Assembly: GCA_017654735.1 (NCBI GenBank)
Contig: JADPYG010000088.1
Location: 2,728,001 to 2,792,000 of the forward strand
Origin: Vishniacozyma victoriae
Taxonomy: Eukaryota; Basidiomycota; Tremellomycetes; Tremellales; Bulleribasidiaceae
Length of the DNA: 64,000 nucleotides
Direction: 5' to 3'
A program made the position numbers and the translations under genes. Shown here piece by piece: positions 11,678-23,041 of this stretch. The notes below the pieces were generated by a model. The model was given only the letters and a program-made list of their open reading frames with translations, did no database searches and was not told the origin of the DNA. How positions within the stretch are numbered: position 1 is the first letter of the stretch; each line of letters begins with the position of its first letter.

Positions 11678-13682
11678 ATGGCATTCTCAGGAGCGTTGGT
11701 AAGCTTCTTATCCTTTTCATCCCGCGTACAAAGACCCAAGACGCTGACACACTAGACAATCACCGATTTGGACGATTTCTTGACTCCTTCTCAAGCATGT
11801 ATCATTCCCGTAAGACAGACCAATAAGGTGGCGGGGCAAGAGACAGGACTCAATGGTGATGTGAGTATCTTTATTCACTCCTTGTGGTGAAGTCCACTCA
11901 TCGATTAGACGGAAATTCACATAGATGGTAACAACAATTACTATGAAGTATCGACCTACTCAACTACTGCTGGGCCTTCGAAGCCAAATGGTGCTGCTCA
12001 AGCAGAGAGGAAAGCTTTGGAAAAGGCGGAGATCAATCTGAATGATTGTCTAGCTTGCAGGTCAGCTGGCCTTGCCCTACTCCAGGGAGTATAGCTGACA
12101 AATCAGTGGATGTATCACCTCCACCGAGTCCATGTTGATCACCCTCCAATCCCATAATGAAGTGATCGAATTCATCGCAAACCACTCTTGTTCTCCACCT
12201 ACTGAGACTCGCCGGCCTGTTCTGTCCATCTCGCCACAATCACTCGCTTCTCTTTCGGCTTCTATTGCCGCCACTTCCGGTCAAGCCCCTCTATCCCTCC
12301 TAGTCCTGTTGAGGCGTATACGAGCTTTCCTATCCCAACCGGAGAAAGGAGGATGGAGAGTATGGGATACTACCTTCTCACGCCACCTGTCACTTCTCGA
12401 GACCCGTATCGAATACCAGCAGAGGAGCGTAAAAGGAAAGGAGAAGGCGGGATTACCAATTTTGGCAAGCGCGTGTCCTGGTTGGGTTTGTTATGCGGAA
12501 AAGGCTCAGGGAGATCTATTGCCTCTAATGAGTAATGTGAGATCAAGTCAAGGGATCATGGGGGCTTTGGTGAAAAGTTGGTGGGCTGGAAAGATGGGAT
12601 TGACCCCGAATGAGGTGTACCATGTCACGGCTATGCCATGTTACGACAAGAAATTGGAAGCATCAAGATCGGACTTCTACAATTCCGTCCATCAAACACG
12701 GGACACCGATTGTGTCCTAACCACCGGCGAGCTGGATTTACTACTTCGAGATCTGGGATTCGATCCGCTCTTACCTACCCCTCTTGAATCAGGGAACCCA
12801 CCCACCGACCTTGAGAACCCGATATCAGCACCATGGCCCGAACTCATCAATCACGCAGGTTCAAGTTCAGGTTCATACCTCTCAACCATCATCACACACA
12901 TGTCATCCACCCATCCCAATCCCACTCGAGTCATCACCCGCGAGATCAGGGGTTCTACCGATAACGTCGAATACCTACTTGAAGATACCGTGACGGGGCA
13001 AGTGATTTTCAAAGGATCAAAATGTTATGGATTCCGAAATCTACAGAACTTGGTGAGAAAAGTGGGCAAAGAGACCGGTATTGGAAAGGGAGCTAGAGGC
13101 GCGGGAAAGCTGAGTGCGGCAGTAGCTGCCCGTCGACGGAAAGCGAAAGTCGGAACTGGCGAGATCGCAACTCCAGCCACCCCAACTACGGATGGCGAAT
13201 CAACCGGCCTCAATGGAGTCGACATGGCCCTAGCGGTGAATAGGGATGAAAAGAAATTAGATTTCGTCGAAGTAATGGCCTGTCCCAGTGGATGTGTTAA
13301 CGGCGGAGGTCAAATGAAACCTGTTTCAGGGAAGAGGAAGGCGGAAGTAGATGAAGAAGGGTACGAGAGGCCAATACCAGATGAAGGGGTAGAGATGGAA
13401 GAGGAAATGAGGTGGAGTACGAAAGATTGGGTTGCGAAAGTCGAAGAGATCTATTGGTCTGGATTACCTACTCCTCCCTCTTCGCCTAATCCCAATTCAA
13501 CTGTCGTTAAAGGAGAGAATAGGCTCGGGATGGCGGATCAGATTGCGGAGCAGATCATCAGGGAGGCTTGCGGGGAGGATGAGGAGAAGAGGGCGAACTT
13601 CCTCAGAGCTACCTTTGCTAAGGTCGAAGGGGATGTTCTTGGGGGAGCGGGCGGTGTGACACATGAAGCTGTAAAGTGGTAG
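11678..13682 (+). CDS. NAR1: Cytosolic iron-sulfur cluster assembly factor Nar1 (Fe-only hydrogenase-like)
   Basis: Exons 11678-11698, 11756-11860, 11909-12060 and 12107-13682, 617 residues. The spliced N terminus [20 protein letters not shown] is a typical Nar1 start. The N-terminal Fe4S4 ligands are C22 and C89, C92, C95 (CLACSGC). The hydrogenase-like core has [18 protein letters not shown] and [13 protein letters not shown], which supply the second cluster. Nar1 carries clusters between early and late CIA machinery in the cytosol. The protein ends in VKW; a C-terminal aromatic residue is known to dock clients and Nar1 to the CIA targeting complex. An acidic insert near residues 440-480 is probably a disordered loop. 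The 5' region (286 bp) is shared with the divergent poly-Gln regulator. Confidence 0.95.
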
Positions 13683-14107
13683 GTACGTAGATGCGACGGT
13701 GTGGCGGGTTTGCAATCTTGCATTGCCCTCATGGACATGCATACCAGCCTTCGCAATGGATACAGCATCTGGATTGTTCAGACTATTGGGCTGAGTCCAA
13801 GTAAATCCGACCACCGTATTTGTAAACACCCACGAACGAGGTATCCTCGACTAGGAAGTAGCAGAATCCAGGCGGCTCGCCAGAGATCTTCTTTTTTACC
13901 TCAAAAGATATGGCATGATCCTTTCATTCATCAGTGTTGCAGAGTTATCGGCCCTTTCATCACGATCCTTTTCAGTGTTGATTGGATCACTCGGAGGCGG
14001 TGCAGTGGTGTAGCTAATAGAGGCATGTCCAACAGTTTCCTCCTCTTGACCATACTGTCGCAAAACATTCGCGAAGACTATACTCCAAGTCAAGATCTCA
14101 CAAACTC
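13683..14107. other. Intergenic region after Nar1
   Basis: Open frames in this interval are rich in Cys, Trp and Ile, without introns or domain signatures, and look like chance frames. I see no supported gene. Confidence 0.35.
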
Positions 14108-14545
14108 ATGGCAGAATCATCTTGTATCGACGCGCAAGGCACTTATAACGCAGCCACCCTGATCAATTTCTGCGACGCCTTGAGCCCCGAGGAGCAGATC
14201 GAGTACCTGGATGCTCTTGCTAGAGCCGCAAGTTGCATTTTATTGGGGGAGCGGGCGGATAACGTGGAAGGGGATGGCGACGGATGGGAATATGATGCCG
14301 AGGCAGTGGAAGAGGAGGCGATTGAATTATCAAAAGCCACTGAAGAAGCCGAGAAATGGATTGCAGAAGCTTCTAAGAGGTGGGAGAGCCGAAACACCGC
14401 CTGCACTCAGGTGTCCGACGGGCAGAGCACTGGCGTACCTTCACTCACTGCGCATACTGCGCAGACCAACCAGAACAATCAGCCTGCAGAACAGGTTCAT
14501 GACACCGTCGACGCGGTACCCACATTGTCTCCGACATCCAGTTAA
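14108..14545 (+). CDS. Possible small acidic protein
   Basis: An uninterrupted 145-residue frame begins MAESSCIDAQGTYNAATLINFCDALSP. It has a helical, Ala/Glu-rich centre (DAEAVEEEAIELSKATEEAEKW...) and a Thr/Ser/Gln-rich tail. The composition resembles real disordered or coiled-coil proteins of this region more than noise, but I recognise no family and no intron supports it. It could equally be a chance frame or an exon of a larger gene. Confidence 0.4.
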   Translation: MAESSCIDAQGTYNAATLINFCDALSPEEQIEYLDALARAASCILLGERADNVEGDGDGWEYDAEAVEEEAIELSKATEEAEKWIAEASKRWESRNTACTQVSDGQSTGVPSLTAHTAQTNQNNQPAEQVHDTVDAVPTLSPTSS

Positions 14546-15156
14546 GTGCTCATCTCACTGGGCTTTCCATGTGAGTGGACTATCACCTAGAGAGATGCCA
14601 TGTATATCGGAAGGGAAGCTGAATCAGACAGCTTACCTCCCAGCCCTTTCAGCTACCACATACCAGGGTCTTGAACGGTTGTACTGTAATGTATCCCATA
14701 GGTCCATCTTATACATATTTTCCTGTGTGATTCGCTGCTACTGCCCATTCTCCGAGTGGCTACCTGCCTTGCCCCCTCCCGTGTCTAGGCTTACATAGTC
14801 GAAAAATGGCGAGGTTTCGGCTCTCTTGATCCCCGGCCGTCTTCTTCCCTCTCTCCTTCCCTGGTCACTCCATTCAGTCATTATTGTGGCTTCTCCTTCT
14901 TTGCCATGTAGTCAGGCTGTCTCAATTGCTCAACCCTATTGGTACCTCAGGCTGTCACCTCATCACTTCGTCAAGGTATGCATGAGAATCGACATCAAAA
15001 TTATTGCCCAGAGCGACACGACATTATTAGGGGACGTCCAGCTTCTACGTACCTAACACTTTCTATCACCTCAGCCTCACCCCTCCTCCGGCAGTCTTTG
15101 ATCGAACAATGGCACGCACGATCAGAGCCACTGCCCTGGACCCAGTTCCTGATCAA
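14546..15156. other. Convergent intergenic region
   Basis: About 610 bp before the stop of the next leftward gene. Only short, stop-rich frames are seen. It probably contains 3' untranslated sequence of the leftward gene. Confidence 0.35.
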
Positions 15157-18022
15157 CTAACTCAATGAGATTCTGGTCCTAGCGCTCCCGGGTCCATCGG
15201 GCCCTATACTATGAGGAGTAACCATCTCCACCCAAACACCCCTATCTTCATCCCATACCCTCCTCGCTCCTTCCTTTCCTTTTCCCTTCCTATCCTCCGT
15301 CGTAAGACCCAAACCGCCAGGCATATGGCTGAGGGCATCATCGTATTGTTCTTCACCATTTACTGCTCTCGGGTCGAAATCCCTCTGTGTCCCGTTTTCG
15401 ATTGGTGGATTGGAGTTAGTGGGCATCGGGTCGTGAGATACTTGGGAGGGGGCAAAAGACATCATACTAGGTATATAACCTAATGAACCGTGTACACTGG
15501 GAATACCAATATCAACCCTCTCTTGATTTACCCTGTTTGGAGATCTGGGGGTTTTGAGGGGTAAGTGCGCAGGGATCGAGGACACAGCGGAGTTATCGTC
15601 GGTAGTCATCGGTTTACCTAGTGGTATATTGGTAGTGCTTGGTTGCTGTCGAGCGTTATCCACTGCGAGCTGACGGTGTTCCTCTTGATGCTGGCTTTGT
15701 TGAATTTGGTACTCTCGGACTTGTTCCTGCTGTGCTTGTTCAAGATCCCTCAATTGTTCCTGATGTTCGGCGAGGAGCTGCTCCTGCAATCGAGGAGGTC
15801 GAGCGGGTAGTCGCGGAGGTGCAAAAGTGGCCGAAGGAGTCTCATAAATCGATCCACCACTTTCATACCCACGCTCATTCTCGTGATTGTCGTGAGAGTG
15901 TTCAGGTGCTAGAGCAGTAATCTGAGGAGCGGGAATTCGATGTTGGACGTGAAGCGGTGCCGTCTCTCGTGGTGGAGTTACATCTCGACCAGTGGCGAGG
16001 TCGGTATACATTGTCAAGCCCATATGACCGACTTTCTGAGGAGGATCGACGACCAACCATGATTCGGCGTTCGAATCGCCGAGACCTGTACCCTCCAGAG
16101 TACCTACAGGTGCTCGTCGACCAGGTTCATCTCGCTTTGTATTGGCATCATCACTAGTTCGTCGGGATCGAGGAGGTAACGACTGGTTCTTTGGGTTTAC
16201 CGTGGACGAATTTGATCCTTGTCGCCTCAAGGAGGTCTTCTTTAGTAATAGATTCCTAGGTCTCGGGGACGATTGGGCGGAAGAAGATTGCGGTTTAACG
16301 ACTGGCGTAGAATCGAGGGAAAAGTTCCGTCGATGTTGAGCTTGCTGAGGCTGAGTACTTGGTGCCCTCGAAGGTGTTGATCCCTGATCCACAGATGTTG
16401 ATCGATTATGTCCGTTACCAGAAGCATGGACAGTGGATGTCCAAGGCAATTTCCTCTTCTCCGGATCCACGTTCCTGGGATCGTCTTTTTCGATAGGAAC
16501 GGGAAAGGAGGAAGTTCTCTCAACCAGTACTGGGCTTTCGGTGCCGTCTGTCCCAGTAGATGGAGCTCGGACTTTGGGTACATATGCGTCTTTCGCTGCT
16601 ACGCCTGTATCGGGCTGTGAAGCGAAGATGAGGATATCCCTCCCTGATGAGATTGGTAGTAGGGGAATAGAGGCGGTAAGGGTATAATGGAGGGACGATA
16701 ATGCCGAGATGATGTTCAGTACCACATGTGGTTGAAGGCTACATTTCAGCTCGAGTCATCAAGAGGTAGAGAGGGGGACATACAATTCCACAGCATCCTT
16801 CTTTACTCCTCCCACTAACTTCCTCCTCAACCCATCCAACCAGAACCTATATACCCCATCATAGACCCATCCCTCGACTTTGATCTTCGCCTTCTTGTCA
16901 TTCCAACTTATCCTCTTCTTCCCCGACTCTTGGGAATCACCAGTTCCTGATCGTTGATGACCCAGGGAAGTGGTTGTAATCGCATTACGGATAGCGGAAA
17001 GTAGGGCGGGGGTAGCTTTGGGTGGTGCGGAGATTAGTGAGATTCGATCGGGTACTGGGATCAGCTCGTTGTTTTGACTAGTTGTAAGCTTACCTGGGAA
17101 AGAGAGGGCAAAGTAAGCTGGTGGGTTCACTGCTGTCTCTGGAGAGTAGGTGAATAGCAAGTTCTGGACGTCGGTCTACTTATCAGCTTGGGTCATATCG
17201 GTGAGCTGCAAAGGTCGTACCTTCCTTCCCCCAGCTCGGATACTGCTGACCACTGTCCAGCCGTGCGCACCGATACACTCAATTAAAGAAATCAATAATC
17301 GGATTGGGCTGGTGTCAGCACATCTTCAGTGAAAATGATGCACAATGATTGACTCACTCAAGCTCCTCGGCCCCAGTCCTCTTCCACATAGACCCAAACA
17401 TCTTGACTTTCCAGAAAGCAACCACCCCGTTCCCCATCGCCAACAACCCCTCCCTGGATTCCGTAACAACTTTATTCCCAGGGAAAAGTTTTTCCAAATC
17501 AACCAGGACATTCGCTGGGAACCTCGTAAACCTCAAACCCCCAGCTCCAGTCAAAGCCATATTCGCATACCTCACCTCTTTCGCTGGAGCATGTTTTCTA
17601 AATTCGTCTCTGATCTGCAGACCACCGTTGGATCGAGCTTCGGGGGAAGTAACGAGTCTCGGATCGGTTGGGATGGGAGATTGTTGTCGTTCTGGCCATC
17701 CTCCTCCTTCATTTATTGGAGAGGGGATAGCATCGGTAGAGTTGATATGAGGCAGCGAAGGCGCCGGATCAGTCCATAGAGCGAGATGGGGAGGGTTCTC
17801 GTCTAATTGTGACATGGCCGCTAGGTACAAGTTTCGTTCGGAAGGAGTCACGTATAAAGTCTGTAGGCGGTTTGGTGAGAATTGTATAGGTCTTAATCGA
17901 TCTGTAGGTTCGGGGTCCTTGAAAGCCGATGGCGGAGGAGCAGCTTCTTTGGACTCAGACTCGATAACAGTGGGATTGATCTTCTTGGAGAAAGGTAGCC
18001 AGGATTTACGTTTCGGAGGCAT
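15157..18022 (-). CDS. Large unrecognised protein with ordered N-terminal half and Gln-rich tail
   Basis: Exons 18022-17358, 17308-17221, 17175-17094, 17054-16784 and 16738-15157, 895 residues. All four introns are 39-49 nt and phase-consistent. Residues about 1-400 look folded. They include FLSKYxN-free segments such as LTGAGGLRFTRFPANVLVDLEKLFPG, SLIECIGAHGWTVVSSIRAG and WVYDGVYRFWLDGLRRKL, and end in a hydrophobic stretch NIISALSSLHYTLTASIPLLP that may be a membrane or core helix. The rest is disordered and rich in Ser, Pro and Arg, with a Gln/Glu coiled coil near residues 690-740. No known domain was recognised. The frame upstream of 18022 lacks an ATG, which fixes the start. Confidence 0.7.
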
Positions 18023-18651
18023 CGTTGAATGATGTCGATGAGACAAGGGGGAGAACGTACAGTGCAGGTACAGAGTTTCAAGGCTGTGTAGTGCAGGTCT
18101 AAGTCAATTAAAGGCGTGTTTGGGCTTGGAGTGTGTTTACTATTATTTTATTGTGTGTGTCCTTTTTGTTCTCCCCTGGTCCAAGCGTTTCTTGTATTTT
18201 ACTATGATGTCAATGTCGTCAGAGGCTTAGTTGGTATTAAAGTGTATTAGATTGAGGTGGTTGAGCATACAGCGCTGATCGGGCTTCTTTTGTGGTAGAC
18301 TTTCTTTACTAACCTTTGTCCGAGGTTTGGAGCTGAAACAGCATCATAGCGGGTAAGCAGACAAAGGAGGTTCTTATAGTTCAACCTTCTTTTTTGAGTC
18401 ACCTTGTTGGCTTCTTCGTTTATCTCACCATCGCATTGAACTTCGAAGCTTCCACGCGCTTCCTCTCTAGTCTCCATACCATACATGAGTATACTTGGTC
18501 GAACGGTTATTGGTCCTCGAAGGTGGTCAATGCTTTGAATTATGCTACTATATCGACCGTGGGAAAATGATTGACGCGACGCGACTTTGTGCTTTTTGCA
18601 CAGCCAATGTTCACCATATTACTGAGCTATTGAACATATATACATAGTAAG
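18023..18651. other. Divergent intergenic region
   Basis: About 630 bp between the leftward unrecognised gene and the rightward RNase H2B gene. A short reverse frame near 18247-18486 has no supporting signal. Both promoters must lie here. Confidence 0.4.
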
Positions 18652-19842
18652 ATGCAGTACATCTCAGTGCTCAAGGATGGTCAGTATTGGTAATTTTTAG
18701 CTGAGAGAGAAAGCTAATCCAGACAGATATCGATATATCACACGAACATCGATATTTACGATTACCCCATCCTCGAACTGGTCAACCACAGTTATATTTA
18801 CCCTACACCTCCCCCGATGGGACACAAAAGTTATCAGAGGTAGTCAAGATAAATTGTTCACATCGTCGGACATGGTTTATAGGCACCTCGGAAATTGATA
18901 GTACGTCCCCCGCGAATCACTTGGAGAAAAGCTGACAGAAAGGCGGAAGTATGCTCCTTCACGTTCCTGTTGATCCTTTATTCCTAGTGATTCCAATTAT
19001 CGAATCCCTAACAACTACCTCGACTCGATTTCAGCCCCTTGGCGATCTCATTGCGCAAGCTAGCGTTGACCCGCGCTTCGCATTACCTGAACCATTCTCG
19101 AAAGAACCTGCTGGATCTGGGTTTAATGAGGATATTAGTCGGTTATTAGCGATCAAGTCGGTCAGGAGGGTATTCAAAGCATGTTGCGAGAAGAAAGGTC
19201 CGCTCAGCTGGTTGTCTCAAAGGGTGCAAGCTGATGGTTAGTGGTACCAGCTGGTCCTCCTTCTCCTTCTTCTTCAACAGGTGATCTCACGCCAAAGGGG
19301 GAAACGTACTACCGCCCTTCTACCCAAATCATCATAAACCACCTGAAGAGGAAGATAGACCATTTCGCAGCGCCGGAGCAATATGAGAAATTCGATCACT
19401 TAGTCAGGGGATTGGGGCGGGATGGATTACTGGAGACGTCCGCGGACGCCGAGCTTGTCGCACGTATGTTCCTCCATTCAGCATGCGCTACTTGAGCTGA
19501 GGATGCAGTCGCAAGGTTGAAGGGCTCAATAGAGCACCTGGCTCAGTATTTACCCGCTTCTATCTTATCAGCACTAAATGAGCAATACGAGTAAGCATCT
19601 GCCCAGCTCTAGAACTGACATCCAGTTTCAAATCCCTATCGACCTACTCGGCAAATAGGACAGCAGCTCAAATAGCAGCTTCAGCCCCTATCACTCAATC
19701 GAAGTCCGAAGCGGCCCTCAAGGCTGGTGTAAAAAGGAAAGCAGCGCCTGGATCTAGAGGTGTGGAGAGTCTGAAAAGGGTCAATACGAGTAGTATGAGT
19801 AAATTGACTAGTTTCTTTAAACCCAAAGAGGGCAAGAAGTAA
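18652..19842 (+). CDS. RNH202: Ribonuclease H2 subunit B (Rnh202)
   Basis: Exons 18652-18679, 18727-18900, 18943-19197, 19242-19463, 19509-19590 and 19626-19842, 325 residues. The N-terminal barrel matches the family (YLRLPHPRTGQPQLYLPY, then HRRTWFIGTSEID) and is followed by the hallmark MLLHVPVDPLFLVIPI. A helical domain ends near LNEQYDFKSLSTYS. The C terminus MSKLTSFFKPKE is a PCNA-interacting (PIP-box-like) motif with the usual hydrophobic plus FF pattern, though Met replaces the first Gln. Subunit B bridges the catalytic subunit and PCNA during removal of ribonucleotides from DNA. The second intron ends at an AAG acceptor (18942), not the nearer CAG, because only that choice keeps the conserved frame. 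Confidence 0.9.
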
Positions 19843-20067
19843 GTGATTGGGATGATTCTGTATTCTTTGTATTTTGTTTCAACTGTTGTATAGAATTGCA
19901 AACCACATGCAAATGATGCTATTTGGCGAGAGGTGCGGGAACGAGGTCGCGTCGTTAAAGGATGCATAATCGTCATAGACATAAATAACAGATTGGCCCA
20001 GCCATTCCGTGTTTTGGAAACAAAGTATCAACCCCACAACTCACCCACACCCATTCTCAACACCTCA

Positions 20068-22844
20068 CTACCTATCCTGACTCGTAGATCCCCTCGACGA
20101 CCTCGGAGTCCTAGACATGAGCCTATTCATCATGCTATTTCGAGGAGCTATCATCAGTATCAACTCAAAAGGGGAAAGGGTGACTCACGAGTAATATTGG
20201 CGTGATTCTCTGCGATATACTCTACAGGTCGATGAACTACCACTCTCCTCGCTGGTGCTCCGTCCCCCAATTCTGGTGGTATACCCATAGGTCGTCCAGC
20301 TCCGTTACCATATCTATTCCTTCGGATTAGGTTGTTGGCAGTGATCAGACTTGATACACTACTCGTTTCATCCGGTGCGTCGCTTTGTGGGGAAAATGCG
20401 ATGGTCTCTCGGATGATCGCGACGTGTTCGGGCTCTTCGGTGCTGGCGTGGTTGGACTCTGATGCTGTCTCCGCGGTAGTCATTGCGCTGTGATAAGAAG
20501 GGATTCGAGGTGTAGGGGGTAATGATTGTCCGCCACCCATCACTTCTGAACTATCAGCTTGTGTACTATGCAAGAGAAGCGAAGGGAGAACGTACGAGGT
20601 CGCATGACATTAACGATTGATCGCAACTCATCAATCTCTTCTCGCATTCGGAGACCTCCTGATAATGCTTGTCTAATCATCAGCCCGATCTGAGGAGTAG
20701 GCTTGCGCTTGTAGGACCCTTTCCATCCTATTTGCTCGTTCCACGAGATGATATACAGCCCGGTGCATATCACCGAAAGCCTCGGGTTGAAACATTGGCA
20801 TGTCCAGAATGGAATCGAGATCGTCCTCAGAGTCACTGTCGATCTCTATCGCCGTAGCTCTAGTAGTTCCAGGCGCGTCCACTGCAACAGGATGATTGGT
20901 CGTGGTACTATCTCTGGACAAATTCAAAGATGTTGCCAAAATCTCGACGTCGATACGTCTGGCTTCGGACAACCTTGAGGGTCCGTCGATCCCGTGACTG
21001 GTAATTGCCCCAGCCCTATTGTCGGCCGAGGCGGGGAGACGAAAATTTGAGATACTATCTCCTGGAACGATAGATGACGACACAGAGGTATCGAGTCTGG
21101 CAACATTGCCGGTAAGGGCGATTTCGTCGGTGGTTTGATGGGAGCTCCCATCACTAGTCGAGCCGATCGTAGCTGCGAGGTCGGAAGGGTCTGAGGATTC
21201 AACATCGGCAGTGTCGGCAGGCAAAGAGGATGATGCGAAGGAGCCCTGCGTCGCCATCGTCTCAGAAACCTCTGAACTTGATGGCATCGACGCGGTCGAG
21301 GGTGGTTGAATGTCGAGGTCGGGGTCTCGAGGAGGTGGTCGAGATCGTGTGTCAGACAAAAGGAGGTCCGAGCTTCGATCGGGAAGCTCGATGGGTAGTA
21401 TTGATCTGGCGATGTTGTCCGGGTCCGGGTCGATCATTCCAGTTGGCACCCGAGTACGCCTCGGCCTGGCGATCGGGAGATTCGCCACGTCTTCATTGTT
21501 GGACGTCGGAGCCGGAGCAGGTATATCAGCACGGCCTGTACGTCGACGCAATTCAAGTTGGAATGCCGCATTGTCTTGTGCCATCTCCACCGCCGCACGA
21601 TGGGCAGCCATCAACGAATCTACAGTAGGGCGGGCGGTCGTGGAGGTTTGTGCTGGTGTTTGAGGAGTGCCAGTTACAGGATTGGGTGGTCGTTCGGGTA
21701 TATTCTCGGAGATAGGCTGTGCGTTGAGCTGAGCCTGTCTTCGTCGACGGACAACTTCCATTGCTCTGGCCATTCTCGCGTCGCTGTCCAATTCAGCTGC
21801 GGACGGTCGAGAATCCACCCCTCTCCCTGCTGCCGTGCTGAAAGCAGTGAGTGGCCTCATGTCTGCCAGCTGACTATTGAGTCGAGCCTGAGCTCTCAAC
21901 AACCCATCAATCTGCTTGCTTTTCTTCTCCCGATCCTTCTTCAATTCCTCAATCTCTCCCTTTATGGTATTCATATACGGCGTGATTTGTTCAAACAAGC
22001 AGCTGGTGAGGTGTTGCTTGAGGTCGGATCGCTTGATGAGAGCTGGACAGCCCATTTCGGCGTGATCGCATGGGACCTCTGCTTCGGCGCATGACCAGCG
22101 ATGAGCTCCATTTTGTGGTTTGCCTACTATCAGTTTTCTGCTGATCATATTGGATTAGACCTACCAGGACATCCACATTGACGAGCTGGGGCCTTGTGTT
22201 TGTGGGTCTAGAGTTAGCCATGAAACGAGTATGTAGACATACCAAATCCAGGTGATATGGTACCAGAGCTTTACATGTCGCGCATCTCATCTTGCGCTCC
22301 TCGCAATGATAGATCCTGTGCTTGGAAAGGTCCCCTCTTGTCATCTGATATTCAGCACAAACTCAGAAAGTAGTCATGTCGGACTCACCTCTTCAGCACA
22401 GGCCTTGTTCAGGCACTTGACAACCGTTTTCGCACAGACGTTCGTATGGCTTATTATCAATCCCCTCTGCGAGATATATCCACATTCCTCCCCTAGACAC
22501 TTGACTTCTAGTTCCTCCAGCATCTACATAGTTAGCTATGTGCTGCGGCCAAGGGCGACTTAGCTCACATTAATGACCACAGGTCCGGCATCATGCAAAG
22601 TGCTCGAATCAATTTGTGATCTATCGATAGGACACAAGCTTTTATGCGTGATTGACTCGTGTATACAGGATTTACAGAATGTGTGCTTACATGAAGAAGT
22701 CGTGACGGGGTCGATGAATGGGTTGTGACAGATTGCGCAAATCTAAAATATCAGTCCGGGTCGAGGTTTCATGATTCTTCAAAGGGGGCAACTTACGAGG
22801 TTTGGGTTGACTTCGCCTACGTATTCGTACGTGACGTCTGCCAT
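20068..22844 (-). CDS. RING / TRAF-type zinc-finger protein, probable E3 ubiquitin ligase
   Basis: Exons 22844-22797, 22742-22569, 22523-22389, 22344-22243, 22207-22165, 22123 to about 20757, about 20689-20596, 20545-20189 and 20147-20068; roughly 800 residues. Residues 17-57 form a RING (ICAIC...CKHTFCKSC...CPID). They are followed by TRAF-like Cys/His repeats (VKCLGEECGY, KCLNKACAEE, RCATCKALVPYHL) and a short coiled coil (TIKGEIEELKKDREKKSKQ). The remainder is Ser/Asp/Pro-rich. The main exon ends in a stop at 20673, yet a shifted frame continues with a helix (IGLMIRQALSGGLRMREEIDEL). Two ordinary introns follow it, so I place an intron of 67 nt (20690-20756) or 55 nt (20690-20744) there. 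That junction is uncertain. Confidence 0.8.
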
Positions 22845-22980
22845 TTTGTGAATGAAAGAATAGAGTATAGTAGTGTAGGGTGATTGTTAAAGCATGATAG
22901 AGTTGATTGAAGGAAATGAATTGAATATCAAGTGAAGTGATTAGGTTATGAAGTTAAAGGATACAAAGTGGACAACCTCC

Positions 22981-22998
22981 ACTCTCTCTCTCTCTCCG
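22981..22998. repeat. CT dinucleotide tract
   Basis: A short (CT)n tract lies in the 197-bp gap between the Mim1-like stop codon and the start of the RING gene. Pyrimidine or purine tracts are common in fungal promoters and leaders; no function is shown here. Confidence 0.7.
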
Positions 22999-23041
22999 AG
23001 TACCCTGAAATATCATCCTCGTACTAAAGAATGCATACACA

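Noticed and set aside
13701..14162. 153-residue forward frame after Nar1
   Set aside because: Cys/Trp/Ile-rich random-looking composition, no intron or domain signal.
16060..16090. Palindrome-like GGCGTTCGAATCGCC
   Set aside because: It lies inside a coding exon where codons explain it, and no function or partner site is evident.
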